Source of the DNA: Sphingobacterium micropteri
GTDB taxonomy: Bacteria > Bacteroidota > Bacteroidia > Sphingobacteriales > Sphingobacteriaceae
Direction: 5' to 3'
Assembly: GCF_014692515.1 (NCBI RefSeq)
Contig: NZ_JACOIK010000010.1
Span: forward strand, 124,001-188,000
DNA: 64,000 bases
Below the pieces are notes generated by a model that saw only the letters and a list, made by a program, of their open reading frames with translations, did no database searches and was not told where the DNA came from. Within the stretch, counting starts at the first letter, position 1. Every line of letters begins with the position of its first letter. Position numbers and translations under genes: made by a program. Below are positions 1 to 9,961 of this stretch, one piece after another.

Positions 1-516
1 ACTGAAATTATTGACAAATACGGCTGCTATATGCAATGCTAGGCGCTGTTCACTATCACATAAGAAAGATTTGGCAGAAATATGTCGCATCAACTCAAGA
101 AGACGGCCGGAGATTTCTGTATTAGCACCTTCTATTCCAAAAGGGATGTTCTCCAAAGAAGTGGAAATATCTTTGCGAAGACTTTGGGCGGGATAGACAA
201 CACCATATAAGGGAAAATGTGCTAAGACATTAATGTCCGTTGCGCCAGAACAATGTACTACTATTCCTTTAACAGATTTTGGAAGCATATCAACTATCTG
301 TTGTATGGCTTGATCTGCGACGGCGATAAAATATAAATCTGCTCTATCGGTGATTTCGCTGACCACGTCTACTGCGTCGGCGTTTAAAACAGAAGCCAAT
401 GCATTTGCATTGGCCTTATTTCTGCTATACACTTGTGAAATTTGGTGTCCAAGTGCGTGGAAAGCTTTTCCTATATGTGTAGCCACATTTCCACTACCTA
501 AAATAACAATGGTCAT
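1..516 (-). CDS. Rossmann-fold DUF2520 protein (partial, 3' end outside window)
   Basis: The N-terminal 172 codons are visible, and the gene runs off the left edge. Translation from the ATG at 516 begins MTIVILGSGNVATHIGKAF, a GxGxxA dinucleotide-binding Rossmann motif. It continues with the segment HIAAVFVNNF (about residues 160-169), typical of the DUF2520 helical domain that follows an F420/NADP-reductase-like Rossmann domain. The family resembles ProC and 6-phosphogluconate dehydrogenase-like enzymes, but its substrate is unknown. The start codon shares one base with the ccmF stop codon (TAATG), so translation is probably coupled to ccmF. Confidence 0.85.
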   Translation of the reverse strand, partial: MTIVILGSGNVATHIGKAFHALGHQISQVYSRNKANANALASVLNADAVDVVSEITDRADLYFIAVADQAIQQIVDMLPKSVKGIVVHCSGATDINVLAHFPLYGVVYPAQSLRKDISTSLENIPFGIEGANTEISGRLLELMRHISAKSFLCDSEQRLALHIAAVFVNNFS

Positions 517-2993
517 TACACAGGATTTTGTTTAGAGATCTTTGCATCTTTTAGACGACGATAGATGGCCATAATGAAACCGATGGTCATAATGATCGTG
601 CCGGCCCAGAAGAAGTTGATATAAGGGAATTTAATTGCTTTAAAAACAATCCATTTTTTCTCCGGTAACGGCTTTTGATACAGCATAATTTCCAATTTAT
701 CCTCTTTTGGTAAGATGTTCGTAAAACGGAAACGCAGCCCTTGTTCCGCGACATCTTTATTAAAATCATAACTGTGTCCATCCTTTATTAAGAAAATTGG
801 TTCTATAGTATATTCTTTTTCATCTGCAGCAATGACCTTAATTTTCAATCCGACAATAATATCGTCCGCTCCTTTAGGAATATTATTCAACGTAGCATCT
901 CTATTAATGCCCTCAATGATATAAAACCCATTTCTGTAACGCAGCGTATCACCAATGCTCACCTGATAGGTTGCTGGTTCATCATAATCTTCATATCCAG
1001 TCTGCTCTTCAGCCGGGATGTTTTCCGCTTGCATCTGTGATTCTGCTGCTGCTGCGGTGATCAGGGTGTAAATATCATGTGTCAGGTAGTGGCGGGTATC
1101 GGGCGTACCGATTAGACCCCCCATTTCTGGGTTGTGTTGTGCAAATGGACGTAATACAAACGATTCGTTTACATTCCCCGTCTCCTCATCGATGCGTTCA
1201 TATAAAATTTTATAATACACATTGGGAGAAGCGACACTATCACCGACATAGGTGATCCGGTAGTTCCCCATTTGTTTAGGCTCACCCTCTGTCAAAAACA
1301 GATTTTCGCCAGGATCGGAGAATTTGTCGCCTTCCTGACCGAAGTTCTGGACTTGTATGTAGCGGCTTTCATTGATGGAGATCACCTCGTTTGTAGCCGC
1401 GGCGATAAGTGCGCCCAATAGCAATAATGCAAATCCGATATGTGCAACAGCAGATCCTGCTAATCGCCATTTGCCTTTCAACGCATCACCCAACACACGC
1501 ATATTCGCTAATAGACAAAATATACAAGTCAACGTCAACAGGATATACATCACGTTGGTATATGTCTTCGTGAAATAAACAATTATAGCACTTAGTATAA
1601 CCGCAAATAGAAAAGAGGCTAATGTCGATGCCCAAAATTTCTTAGGATCTGTTTTTTTATATTTTAAAAATTGTGTGAATGCCGTTACGAGCATTATCAC
1701 CACGGCAAAAGCACCTTGCCATTTGTTATAATGTGGAATGGGATCTACCGGAGGAGCGACTTTTGTGCCAAACAGAGCATTGAATACCGGAATAGAGGTA
1801 GTCGCTATCATTTGTATGCAGGCTACCGTCAATACTAACCCGCCAATAAATAACCAGAATTCACGGGAATAGATATCTTCTTCTTGTTTGGAAGATGGCA
1901 TTTCTTTGCGTCGCCACACGAGCATGACAACCATCAATACCAGATAAATGAGATTGAAGATGATAAGCTGGCCCGACATCCCTAAACTGGTAAAGGAGTG
2001 AACCGATGTTTCTCCCAATATGCCACTTCTTGTGAGATAGGAAGCATAAATGACGAGTACAAAACTAATCATCGTCAATAGAGTAGCTGTAAAGAATCCA
2101 TGCCCTGAATTGCGATAAGCAAGTATTACATGGACAGCGGCGATCAATGTTAACCAAGGGATAATCGATACATTTTCTACCGGATCCCATGCCCAGAAAC
2201 CACCGAAATTCAATGCTTCATATGCCCAGAAAGATCCCATAATAATACCTGCTCCTAAGATCATAACTGCAAAAAGTGCCCAAGGTAATCCCGGTTTCAT
2301 CCACTCTTTGTAACGCCTAAGCCAAAGACCAGATGCTGCGTACGCAAAAGGAACAATCATGGAGGCAAAGCCGAGAAATAAGGTAGGAGGGTGAATAACC
2401 ATCCAGTAGTTCTGTAATAAGGGATTTAATCCGCGTCCATCTCCAATCATACTTAAGTAATCAGGCCGGCTAAAAACAGGGCCTTGCATAGCGTCCCGTA
2501 GCAAAATAAAAGGGGAACTCCCGATACGGGATCCGAATATTTCTACGCCGATCAACATAGAGCCCAAGAAAACTTGACAGAGCATCACGAACGTCATAAC
2601 CGGTGCTTCCCAACTTTTGGCTTTAAATACGAGAATAACGCCCAATGTCACTTGCCAGAACATCCAAAGCCAAAAACTCCCTTCTTGTCCTTCCCAAAAA
2701 GAAGAAATGATATAGTGGGTTGGGAGTGACTTTGAGGAATGCGCCCAAACATAATGGTACTCAAAATAATGATTATAAATGAGATAGAATAAAATTGTGC
2801 CAATAGCCACAACGGAGACTAAATTAGTCCAAAAGCCAATTCGGGCAAGTGTTTTCCATGACTTAGTCTCGGGCTCACGTGTAGCGAAGAAATAGCTGAT
2901 AAGTGAAAAAACGGCAGCACCAAAGGAAAGAATCACAAAAAACTGACCGATTTTCCCGGGTAAAAGATGTTCTCCAACGTAGTTAACGTCCAT
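516..2993 (-). CDS. ccmF: CcmF/CcsA-type cytochrome c heme lyase
   Basis: An 825-residue polytopic membrane protein that delivers heme to apocytochrome c on the periplasmic side (System I maturation). The heme-handling WWD-type motif is visible as GGFWAWDPVENVS at about residues 265-277, on the periplasmic face between hydrophobic helices. A large soluble domain lies between about residues 570 and 780, and a last helix near residue 795 is followed by a basic tail. The length is somewhat above that of proteobacterial CcmF (about 650), owing to this C-terminal soluble domain. ccmE lies 70 bp upstream on the same strand, so the two probably form one maturation operon. No ccmA, B, C, G or H is visible here. 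Confidence 0.95.
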   Translation of the reverse strand: MDVNYVGEHLLPGKIGQFFVILSFGAAVFSLISYFFATREPETKSWKTLARIGFWTNLVSVVAIGTILFYLIYNHYFEYHYVWAHSSKSLPTHYIISSFWEGQEGSFWLWMFWQVTLGVILVFKAKSWEAPVMTFVMLCQVFLGSMLIGVEIFGSRIGSSPFILLRDAMQGPVFSRPDYLSMIGDGRGLNPLLQNYWMVIHPPTLFLGFASMIVPFAYAASGLWLRRYKEWMKPGLPWALFAVMILGAGIIMGSFWAYEALNFGGFWAWDPVENVSIIPWLTLIAAVHVILAYRNSGHGFFTATLLTMISFVLVIYASYLTRSGILGETSVHSFTSLGMSGQLIIFNLIYLVLMVVMLVWRRKEMPSSKQEEDIYSREFWLFIGGLVLTVACIQMIATTSIPVFNALFGTKVAPPVDPIPHYNKWQGAFAVVIMLVTAFTQFLKYKKTDPKKFWASTLASFLFAVILSAIIVYFTKTYTNVMYILLTLTCIFCLLANMRVLGDALKGKWRLAGSAVAHIGFALLLLGALIAAATNEVISINESRYIQVQNFGQEGDKFSDPGENLFLTEGEPKQMGNYRITYVGDSVASPNVYYKILYERIDEETGNVNESFVLRPFAQHNPEMGGLIGTPDTRHYLTHDIYTLITAAAAESQMQAENIPAEEQTGYEDYDEPATYQVSIGDTLRYRNGFYIIEGINRDATLNNIPKGADDIIVGLKIKVIAADEKEYTIEPIFLIKDGHSYDFNKDVAEQGLRFRFTNILPKEDKLEIMLYQKPLPEKKWIVFKAIKFPYINFFWAGTIIMTIGFIMAIYRRLKDAKISKQNPV

Positions 2994-3063
2994 TGTTCAA
3001 AATAAATGTAAAAAATATCTAAAGATGATCCACAAAAAAGATGATCCACAAATAGGGTGGACG

Positions 3064-3489
3064 CTATTCGCCACCTAAAAATGCCGTCGCAGGTGCTACA
3101 CTTGTTTCGATGACTTCCACTTCATCTTCGTTATATTTAGATGGGCACTTCATCAATATCTTACTCGCATGAAATACATCACCTTCCATTTTACCCGTCA
3201 GCACGATTTGTTCAGATCGTTCGATGTCTTGAGGCTTAGAACCCCTAAACACGACTTGACATTCTGTACTATCATTGTCATACATGTAGAAAGAAAAATG
3301 ATTGGCGTCCTTAATCGGATCGTAATATAAATCTCTCTCTTTATTTAAGACACCCACAACGTAAAGCTCTGTTTTTTTCTCTTTTGCTTCCGTAAAAGTA
3401 GAATATGTACTAGAGTCAGTGTAAATAACAACAATCATCGCAATCGCGATAGCGATGATAACAATTAATATAATCGAGCTTTTCTTCAT
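3064..3489 (-). CDS. ccmE: CcmE-like heme chaperone, Cys variant
   Basis: A 141-residue protein with one N-terminal membrane anchor (residues 4-23) and an OB-fold periplasmic domain. CcmE carries heme from CcmC to CcmF. In the classical protein the heme is bound covalently by His in HxxxY. Here the equivalent segment reads ILMKCPSKY (residues 111-119), so the motif is CxxxY with Cys115 and Tyr119. This matches the CxxxY variant of the alternative System I* known from archaea and some bacteria. It lies directly upstream of ccmF in the same orientation. The function is well supported; the Cys substitution is seen directly. Confidence 0.85.
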   Translation of the reverse strand: MKKSSIILIVIIAIAIAMIVVIYTDSSTYSTFTEAKEKKTELYVVGVLNKERDLYYDPIKDANHFSFYMYDNDSTECQVVFRGSKPQDIERSEQIVLTGKMEGDVFHASKILMKCPSKYNEDEVEVIETSVAPATAFLGGE

Positions 3490-3629
3490 ATTGCACTATC
3501 TCTAAATTAAATACAAAATTACGAAATGCTTTTGCAAGATAGTAATTTGCCAAACTTTGTAAACTATTTAGAATTGTTCTACACAGCTATCCCGCTTTTT
3601 GTAGTAAATTTGTGAAAATAAACTTCAAT

Positions 3630-4301
3630 ATGCAATTTGTAATAACAGGTGATGGATCGGCCACCCTATACCATCCTGAAGTCGGAGAGCATTATCACTC
3701 TAAACATGGTGCATTACAGGAAAGTCACCATGTTTTTCTCCGTTCGGGACTTGATTTTTTCTTACAAAAAGAAAAAAAATCACATGTAGCGGTGTTAGAA
3801 GTGGGGTTTGGTACAGGGTTAAACTTTCTATTGACAGCAGATTATGCCGATACACAAGGTATAGATTTGGAATATGTGGGTATTGAAGCTTATCCTTTAA
3901 AAGAAGAGGTCATATTCAAAACTGGATACGATAACTTTGTAAAGCCGGAAATCTGGGCGAGTTTCAGATATAACTATGAAAAAGCCCAGACGAAAGAGAT
4001 TCCTTTTACGGCGTCTATTAACCTGTTGATTGCACCTAAAAAAGTAATAGATTTCCGCGATATACAAAAATTTGATGTGATCTATTTCGATGCTTTTGCT
4101 GCGGTACATCAACCCGAGATGTGGACGATGGAAACGTTGGAGCACGTATGTTCTTTTTTGCGGCCAGGAGGGATATTTGTCACCTACGCTATTACTGGGA
4201 ATTTAAAACGAACCATGAAAGCTTTAGGTTTTGCTATTGAAAAAGCACCTGGCGCACTTGGTAAACGCGAGATGTTACGAGCTGTAAAAGAAAAAAGATA
4301 A
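3630..4301 (+). CDS. mnmD: tRNA 5-aminomethyl-2-thiouridine methyltransferase, MnmD-type
   Basis: SAM-dependent methyltransferase that completes the mnm5(s2)U modification at wobble position 34 of tRNA. It corresponds to the methyltransferase half of bifunctional MnmC, without the FAD oxidoreductase half. The family features are the opening DGS.TL...E.YHS..GA..ES.HVF, the SAM-binding loop VLEVGFGTGLNFLL, and FDVIYFDAFA with the acidic motif. A GTG at 3612 would add six residues. I prefer the ATG at 3630 because the family motif starts just after it, and a TAnnTTTG box (3605-3612) would overlap the GTG. It is divergent from ccmE and ends in a strong shared terminator. Confidence 0.88.
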   Translation: MQFVITGDGSATLYHPEVGEHYHSKHGALQESHHVFLRSGLDFFLQKEKKSHVAVLEVGFGTGLNFLLTADYADTQGIDLEYVGIEAYPLKEEVIFKTGYDNFVKPEIWASFRYNYEKAQTKEIPFTASINLLIAPKKVIDFRDIQKFDVIYFDAFAAVHQPEMWTMETLEHVCSFLRPGGIFVTYAITGNLKRTMKALGFAIEKAPGALGKREMLRAVKEKR

Positions 4302-4303
4302 AG

Positions 4304-4338
4304 TAACAAAGAAGAAGGATAATCCTTCTTCTTTGTTA
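4304..4338. terminator. Bidirectional terminator between mnmD and the FKBP gene
   Basis: A perfect 16-bp inverted repeat (TAACAAAGAAGAAGGA at 4304-4319, its complement at 4323-4338) with a 3-base loop lies between two convergent stop codons. Confidence 0.8.
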
Positions 4339-4345
4339 TGAGTTC

Positions 4346-4846
4346 TTAATGACCTGACTGGCCGTCGATGCCATGTGCATGTCCATGTGCCAGTTCCTCT
4401 TCGGTAGCAGGACGCACAGCTAAAATTTCGACATCAAAATTCAATGTCTTGCCTGCCATGGGATGATTCAAATCAGCTACTACTGCTTCAGGAGTCACTT
4501 CAACTACTACGGCACGGAACTGATTGCCTTCATTATCTTGTAAAGGTAAAACTTCACCAACTGGAGGAAGCCCCGTTTCTTTAAACATATCAGCAGGTAG
4601 TTGCGCTATTGCACGGTCGTCTTTTTCACCATAGGCGTCATTTGGCTCTAATGTAAAAGAAGTCTTATCACCAATGTTTAATCCAGCTATATTTTCTTCA
4701 AATTTGGGTAGCATCATACCTGCACCGTATAAAAAAGTCAATGGATTTTCAGTTGTGGTCTCTTCTATAAATTCTTTCTCTCCGTTTGCTTCTACGGTGT
4801 GAAGCTTGTAATTCAATGCAACGACGTTGTTGTTTTCTATTGCCAT
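4346..4846 (-). CDS. FKBP-type peptidyl-prolyl isomerase, SlyD-like
   Basis: A 166-residue cytoplasmic prolyl isomerase. It has the SlyD arrangement: FKBP segments on both sides of an inserted IF chaperone domain (about residues 70-125). Visible family sequences include PLTFLYGAGMMLPKFEENI and LNHPMAGKTLNFDVEI. The short His-containing tail GHAHGIDGQSGH is a reduced form of the long metal-binding tail of E. coli SlyD. It follows the DUF255 gene by 5 bp on the same strand and is probably the last gene of that run, stopping at the convergent terminator. Confidence 0.9.
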   Translation of the reverse strand: MAIENNNVVALNYKLHTVEANGEKEFIEETTTENPLTFLYGAGMMLPKFEENIAGLNIGDKTSFTLEPNDAYGEKDDRAIAQLPADMFKETGLPPVGEVLPLQDNEGNQFRAVVVEVTPEAVVADLNHPMAGKTLNFDVEILAVRPATEEELAHGHAHGIDGQSGH

Positions 4847-4851
4847 TTTGT

Positions 4852-6882
4852 TTAATTTATTTGGGACGAATCCCTGTTATCATGTATTAATGTCAGTAGT
4901 TCCGCCACAGAATTCTGGGGTAAACTACATGAACGATTCTTGCAAAGGTAGGATTTTGATTCCATTCCCTCTTTATCTTTTAACAACGGTAGGTTACTTT
5001 TTGTTCCTCCCAAGGTTATTTTGTTTGGGATGTAATGCCTGTCTAGTTGTTTTCTCCAAGTCGTCGCTTCCTGACCTGTTAGTGCGATCGTATTGTTCCC
5101 GTATACCTGCTCTAACAGTTGGATAGCCCAGTTTGAATAGGCGGATCCATATTTTTTGATCTGTGGAAAAACATTGGCAAATACTTGATCGGCAATCGAG
5201 ATGTAGCGTTCCTGATCGATTATCTCACCCAATCGATATAGTACGCGTATAATGGCGGACGAAGATGCAGGAATAACATTATCCATGATTTCACTTTTGC
5301 GGGCAATTAGCTCTTCTGCATCGTCTGCGGTATAGAAAAATGTCTTTTCCTCGTCATCATAAAACATGCCGATAGCCTCTTCGGTCAGGCCTTCGGCTTC
5401 GTGCAGCCAGTCTTCGTTAAATGTAGCTTCGTATAAAGTGATAAAACTGTCGATTGTAAAAGCATAATCGTCTAAAAAGCCAAAAATTTTCCGGTTGCGA
5501 TCTGCCGGTTGATGGAGTAAGCCGGTTTCATCCGAAAAGCAATCCCGTTTGATGAAGTTTGCCGTTTGGATGGCGAGATCGAGATATTGCTGCTTATCAA
5601 AGACGCGGTAGGCATCCACTAATCCTTTTACAAAAAGCGCATTCCAGGAAGTCAATTGCTTATTGTCCAAGCTTGGTCTTATACGCTTCTCGCGATAGAC
5701 GCGGAGTTTTACTTTTATTTCGCGGAGATATTTTTCCCACTCATCTTCTGAGAATCCACTTTCGAGCGCCATTTTATCCCCATCGATGGCACAATATAAC
5801 ACATTCGTGCTTTCTTCGTGCCAATTTCCGGCTTTCGTTACATGAAAATAGTCAATAAAAAGGGAAGCATCTTTACCGAGTATGTTTTCCAGTTCTTCCT
5901 GATGAAAAGTGTAGAATTTTCCTTCTACTCCTTCACTATCAGCATCCAATGCCGAATAGAAGCCGCCATTTTCGGCAAGCATCTCCCGTTGTGCCCAAGC
6001 TATCGTTTCTTCTACAATTCTTTCGTATAATCGCGAAGGACGTTGCTGATAAGCTTCGCTGTATAATGAAAGAAGTTGTCCGTTGTCATATAACATTTTC
6101 TCAAAATGCGGAATATGCCAGCGACCATCCACGGCATAGCGAGCAAATCCACCGCCTACTTGGTCATATATACCTCCATTTGCTATTTTCTGTAAGGTAA
6201 AATGCGCATGTTCCAACACAGCTTGATCCTTTGCAAGGAAAGCATAGCGGAGGAAAAACAACCAGTTATTGGGTAAGGGAAACTTCGGCTCCCTGCTGTA
6301 GCCTCCATTTGTTTTGTCAAATTGTGCTTTCCATGGATTTACAATATCGTGTAAATCGCTCGCTATATAAGCTTCTGGAATAGGAGCAATCGGAAGTTTT
6401 TCTGCTTGATGGATGCCTTTGGACAAACGTTCAGCATAATCTAAAGCTACTTCCGGTGTTTCTTCCCACATTTGGGCGATCTGTAACAATATCTGTTGCC
6501 AATCATGTGGTTTAAAATAAGTGCCTCCGTATATGGGACGCCCGTCCGGTAGGCAGATGCAATTTAGAGGCCAACCTCCCGTGTTAGTCATTAATTGCAC
6601 GGCAATCATATAAATTTGATCGATGTCGGGACGCTCCTCACGATCAATTTTAACCGATACATATAAGGTGTTCATGGTCTTTGCAATAGCTTCATTTTCG
6701 AAACTTTCACGCTCCATGACGTGACACCAATGACAAGCAGAATAACCGATGCTCACGATAATGAGCTTGTTTTCATCTTTCGCTTTTTGTAACGCTTCCT
6801 CACCCCATGGCATCCAATCGACAGGATTGTGTGCATGTTGTTTTAAATAGGGAGAGTTTTCGTATAAAAGTTGATTTGCCAT
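4852..6882 (-). CDS. DUF255 thioredoxin-domain protein (YyaL/SSP411 family)
   Basis: A 676-residue soluble protein. The N-terminal thioredoxin-like domain (about residues 1-165) has the active-site motif [14 protein letters not shown], with Cys50 and Cys53. The rest is an (alpha/alpha)6-barrel typical of N-acylglucosamine 2-epimerase-like folds, including the conserved [14 protein letters not shown] and [13 protein letters not shown]. Its biochemical role is unsettled; the family is usually annotated as a thioredoxin-domain or spermatogenesis-associated protein 20 homologue. The length matches the family. It sits between the SixA-like phosphatase gene and the FKBP gene. Confidence 0.9.
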   Translation of the reverse strand: MANQLLYENSPYLKQHAHNPVDWMPWGEEALQKAKDENKLIIVSIGYSACHWCHVMERESFENEAIAKTMNTLYVSVKIDREERPDIDQIYMIAVQLMTNTGGWPLNCICLPDGRPIYGGTYFKPHDWQQILLQIAQMWEETPEVALDYAERLSKGIHQAEKLPIAPIPEAYIASDLHDIVNPWKAQFDKTNGGYSREPKFPLPNNWLFFLRYAFLAKDQAVLEHAHFTLQKIANGGIYDQVGGGFARYAVDGRWHIPHFEKMLYDNGQLLSLYSEAYQQRPSRLYERIVEETIAWAQREMLAENGGFYSALDADSEGVEGKFYTFHQEELENILGKDASLFIDYFHVTKAGNWHEESTNVLYCAIDGDKMALESGFSEDEWEKYLREIKVKLRVYREKRIRPSLDNKQLTSWNALFVKGLVDAYRVFDKQQYLDLAIQTANFIKRDCFSDETGLLHQPADRNRKIFGFLDDYAFTIDSFITLYEATFNEDWLHEAEGLTEEAIGMFYDDEEKTFFYTADDAEELIARKSEIMDNVIPASSSAIIRVLYRLGEIIDQERYISIADQVFANVFPQIKKYGSAYSNWAIQLLEQVYGNNTIALTGQEATTWRKQLDRHYIPNKITLGGTKSNLPLLKDKEGMESKSYLCKNRSCSLPQNSVAELLTLIHDNRDSSQIN

Positions 6883-6925
6883 ATCTTATAAAGATTCCTT
6901 TTATGGGAGCACAGTATGTACACTA

Positions 6926-7432
6926 TCAATATTCGGTAATGATGTGCTTTAGGATAGCCGTATTGGCTGATAACGTCGAATAATCTATTCCTTGTTCCAC
7001 TTCCAAGCAAGCTGTATGGGCCGTTTTAAGATTGACAGAACGATCGGTTGTATAGGCAACAAGATCAGAAACACCGGGGTTGTGGCCGAATAATAGTATG
7101 TGATCGTAAGATGAAGGGATATCATTTAAGCGTTTCATCAGAAAAAGATAATGTGCTTCATAAACTTTCGGTTCCCACACAATACGTTCTTCGGGATAAC
7201 CTAAAACACCGCAAAATATTTTTGCGGTTTGCATCGCACGATTAGCTGTTGAGGAAATAACGAGTATTTTTTCATCCGTAGTCGGTAGCTGTGTTTTTAG
7301 CTTTTGAGCAATAAGTTCAGCACGGCTAACTCCTTTGGGAAGCAAATCCCTGTCGAAGTCATCTTTACCGAAAGTAGGTAATTCAGCCTTTGCGTGTCGA
7401 ATAATATAAAGTGATTTCTGATCCATATTCAA
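6926..7432 (-). CDS. sixA: SixA-like histidine phosphatase
   Basis: A 168-residue protein of the histidine phosphatase (phosphoglycerate mutase-like) superfamily. It has the catalytic RHA motif in LYIIRHAKAE near the N-terminus and the second catalytic His in LLFGHNPGVSDLV. E. coli SixA dephosphorylates phospho-His in phosphorelay proteins; the substrate here cannot be told from sequence. It starts 6 bp after the TIM-barrel protein gene ends, so the two are probably co-transcribed. Confidence 0.85.
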   Translation of the reverse strand: MNMDQKSLYIIRHAKAELPTFGKDDFDRDLLPKGVSRAELIAQKLKTQLPTTDEKILVISSTANRAMQTAKIFCGVLGYPEERIVWEPKVYEAHYLFLMKRLNDIPSSYDHILLFGHNPGVSDLVAYTTDRSVNLKTAHTACLEVEQGIDYSTLSANTAILKHIITEY

Positions 7433-7438
7433 TCTTTC

Positions 7439-8413
7439 TTATTTCGCTAGATGTTTCTTTATATAGTCGTAACTCTTCTTTATGCTTTCGAATTTGTTTG
7501 GCATATAGATGTCATCTTGTTCCACAAAGGCATATTTTAGCCCCGATTTATCTGCATAATCCGCAATTCGGATAAAATCTATCGCGCCAGTTCCAACCTC
7601 TGTATATTTGATTTCTTTCATGATATCCTCAAAATCAGCATCATCGTAACCTTCCCCAATAACAGAATCGACGTGCTGTTTGTCCATATCTTTGATATGC
7701 CACATCGGAAATCGACCTGGATATTTGTCAAAATAAGATTGTGGGTTAAGGCCCGCTTTTTCCGTCCAAAAAAGGTCGAGTTCAAAATCCACGAGATCAG
7801 GCTCCGTAAACGTGATAAGAATATCTAACCCTCGTGTCCCATTCGCAAAACGTCTAAATTCCCAGAAATGGTTATGATAGCCTACTTTAATGCCTGCCTT
7901 TTTAGCCATTTCTCCAAACTTATTGAGCTGTTCTGCAGCATATTGATAATCCTCGGTTTTTAAGTTGTTTAGATCGTCCATCGGCGTGATAGGAGCGACA
8001 ATATAGGATTGGCCTAATTGATGTGCAATCTCGATATATTTTTCAATATTTTCGTGTTCAGTTAAATTTTTGTTGAGGTATTTAGAGAGATCATAGTGGC
8101 CACTATGTGTTTTTAGATTGTTGTCATCCAATACCTTTTTCAGTTCTGCAATAGGAAGTTTCCAATAAGTGCCGGCAACATCATCTACACCAAATGTTTC
8201 CACATGTTTGTAGCCGATTTTGGCTACTGTACTTATTGTTTTTATAGGGTCTACATTTATTAAGTCGCGGATAGAAAACAGTTGAAGACCGAGATTATGA
8301 AAAGGGCTATTTCCCGATTTATCGCCTTGACAGGAGAATAAGTATGGACTAAGAAAAGCGACGGATAAGCCTAAACCTGCCTGTTTTAAAAATCCTCTTC
8401 TATTTTTTTTCAT
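7439..8413 (-). CDS. Tat-exported sugar phosphate isomerase/epimerase-like TIM-barrel protein
   Basis: A 324-residue protein of the xylose isomerase-like TIM barrel (AP endonuclease 2) superfamily. The N-terminus is a twin-arginine signal (KKNRRGFLKQAG, then a hydrophobic stretch) followed by a lipobox-like LFSC at about Cys28, so it is probably a Tat-exported lipoprotein. Metal-site segments seen include VGYHNHFWEF, FELDLFWTEKAG, MWHIKDMD and FVEQDD. The exact sugar is unknown. tatC is also in this window (32.0-32.9 kb). Confidence 0.85.
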   Translation of the reverse strand: MKKNRRGFLKQAGLGLSVAFLSPYLFSCQGDKSGNSPFHNLGLQLFSIRDLINVDPIKTISTVAKIGYKHVETFGVDDVAGTYWKLPIAELKKVLDDNNLKTHSGHYDLSKYLNKNLTEHENIEKYIEIAHQLGQSYIVAPITPMDDLNNLKTEDYQYAAEQLNKFGEMAKKAGIKVGYHNHFWEFRRFANGTRGLDILITFTEPDLVDFELDLFWTEKAGLNPQSYFDKYPGRFPMWHIKDMDKQHVDSVIGEGYDDADFEDIMKEIKYTEVGTGAIDFIRIADYADKSGLKYAFVEQDDIYMPNKFESIKKSYDYIKKHLAK

Positions 8414-8488
8414 TCGTATAATTTTTTTTAGCGAAATTTCTTTGAAAATCGGTAATCTGAGATGAAAGTTAGGTAAAAAATGGATATG

Positions 8489-8524
8489 AAAAAAGGATTC
8501 TATTTTTTTATAGAACCCTTTTCC
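8489..8524 (-). terminator. Terminator of the pyrH-frr operon
   Basis: A near-perfect inverted repeat (AAAAGGATTCTAT, then its complement ATAGAACCCTTTT with one mismatch) around a T-rich loop lies downstream of the frr stop. Confidence 0.65.
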
Positions 8525-8580
8525 TATGATTGATCTTCTAACTTTCTCGAAGCGCTAAGCTTAGCAGAAACGAAAATTGA

Positions 8581-9144
8581 CTAGACTGTCATAATATCTT
8601 TTTCTTTCAATTCGGCTAGTTGGTCTACTTTAACAATGAAAGAATCCGTTAGCTTCTGCACTTCAGTTTCTCCTACTTTAATCTCATCTTCTGATACACC
8701 GTCACCTTTTAATTTTTTAATGGATTCGTTTGCGTCTTTGCGGATATTTCGTATAGCTACGCGACCTTTTTCGGCTTCTTCTTTTACTTTTTTTACCAAA
8801 TCACGACGACGCTCTTCCGTCAACGGAGGTACGGCCAAACGAATAATAGCACCATCGTTCTGAGGGTTCAGTCCGATGTTTGAGTCTATAATTGCTTTCT
8901 CTATGGTGCTGATTAAATTCTTCTCCCAAGGCTGAATAACAATAGTTCTAGCATCGGTAGTATTAATATTACTTACTTGAGAAAGGGGGGTCATACTACC
9001 ATAATAGTCGATGGCTATTCCATCCAACATGCCGGGAGAGGCTTTGCCTGCCCTGATTTTAGTCAGCTCAGATTCTGTATGCGTCACGGCCCTACCCATG
9101 TTCTCTTTACAATCGTCTAATTCTAAGGATATCAGTTCATTCAT
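8581..9144 (-). CDS. frr: Ribosome recycling factor
   Basis: A 187-residue RRF. With EF-G it splits post-termination ribosomes. The family signatures are clear: RAGKASPGMLDGI, IQPWEKNLISTIEKAI, SNIGLNPQNDGAIIRLAVPP and the coiled-coil segment LTEERRRDLVKKVKEEAE. The length is normal. It lies 26 bp downstream of pyrH in the usual pyrH-frr order. Confidence 0.98.
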   Translation of the reverse strand: MNELISLELDDCKENMGRAVTHTESELTKIRAGKASPGMLDGIAIDYYGSMTPLSQVSNINTTDARTIVIQPWEKNLISTIEKAIIDSNIGLNPQNDGAIIRLAVPPLTEERRRDLVKKVKEEAEKGRVAIRNIRKDANESIKKLKGDGVSEDEIKVGETEVQKLTDSFIVKVDQLAELKEKDIMTV

Positions 9145-9170
9145 ATCTTATATATTTCTTTTGTAATAAA

Positions 9171-9875
9171 TTACCTAACAACTGTTCCGATATGTTCACC
9201 GTTGGCTAATTTTTTCAGGTTGCCCGGCTTGTTCATGTCAAAAACAATAATTGGAAGGTTGTTTTCTTGACATAAGGTAAACGCTGTCATGTCCATTACA
9301 TTTAAACCTTTTTCGTAAACCTCGTGGAAAGAGATCTGATCGTAACGTTTTGCAGATGGATCTTTTTCCGGATCAGCCGTATATATACCATCTACGCGCG
9401 TACCTTTAAGTACAGCATCTGCATTGATTTCGATAGCACGTAAAGAGGCTGCTGTATCTGTTGTGAAATAAGGATTTCCGGTGCCTGCACCGAAAATAAC
9501 GATTCGTCCTTTTTCGAGATGTCGAACGGCACGTCTACGGATAAAAGGCTCACAGATTTGCTCCATTTTAATGGCGGTCAGCAACCGGGTTTTTAAACCA
9601 ACTTTTTCTAGTGCATCCTGTAGTGCCATACTATTAATAACGGTTGCTAACATACCCATATAGTCAGCTTGTACCCGATCCATCCCAGCTTTTTCTGCAC
9701 TTAAGCCACGGTAGATATTTCCTCCACCGATAACGATGGCAATCTCTAAACCTTGACTGTGAATTTCTTTGATATCGTTTGCATATTGCATCACCCGATT
9801 GATGTCAATACCGTAACTTTGTTCGCCCATTAAGGCTTCTCCGCTGAGTTTGAGTAGGATACGTTTATATTTCAT
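9171..9875 (-). CDS. pyrH: UMP kinase
   Basis: Phosphorylates UMP to UDP in pyrimidine nucleotide synthesis; hexameric amino acid kinase fold. Motifs seen are [24 protein letters not shown], the uridylate-site region [18 protein letters not shown], and [18 protein letters not shown]. An in-frame ATG at 9899 would add eight residues unlike the family. The ATG at 9875 gives 234 residues beginning [12 protein letters not shown] and is preferred. It is the first gene of the pyrH-frr operon. Confidence 0.97.
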   Translation of the reverse strand: MKYKRILLKLSGEALMGEQSYGIDINRVMQYANDIKEIHSQGLEIAIVIGGGNIYRGLSAEKAGMDRVQADYMGMLATVINSMALQDALEKVGLKTRLLTAIKMEQICEPFIRRRAVRHLEKGRIVIFGAGTGNPYFTTDTAASLRAIEINADAVLKGTRVDGIYTADPEKDPSAKRYDQISFHEVYEKGLNVMDMTAFTLCQENNLPIIVFDMNKPGNLKKLANGEHIGTVVR

Positions 9876-9961
9876 GATCGTTTTTTGGAATATTTCCAAA
9901 AGCCAAAGATAGAACTTTTTTTCTAGCCGCCGATTATTATATTACGCTTTTTTCATCAAGA

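Noticed and set aside
3612..3629. GTG start of mnmD
   Set aside because: It adds six non-family residues and overlaps a TAnnTTTG promoter-like box.
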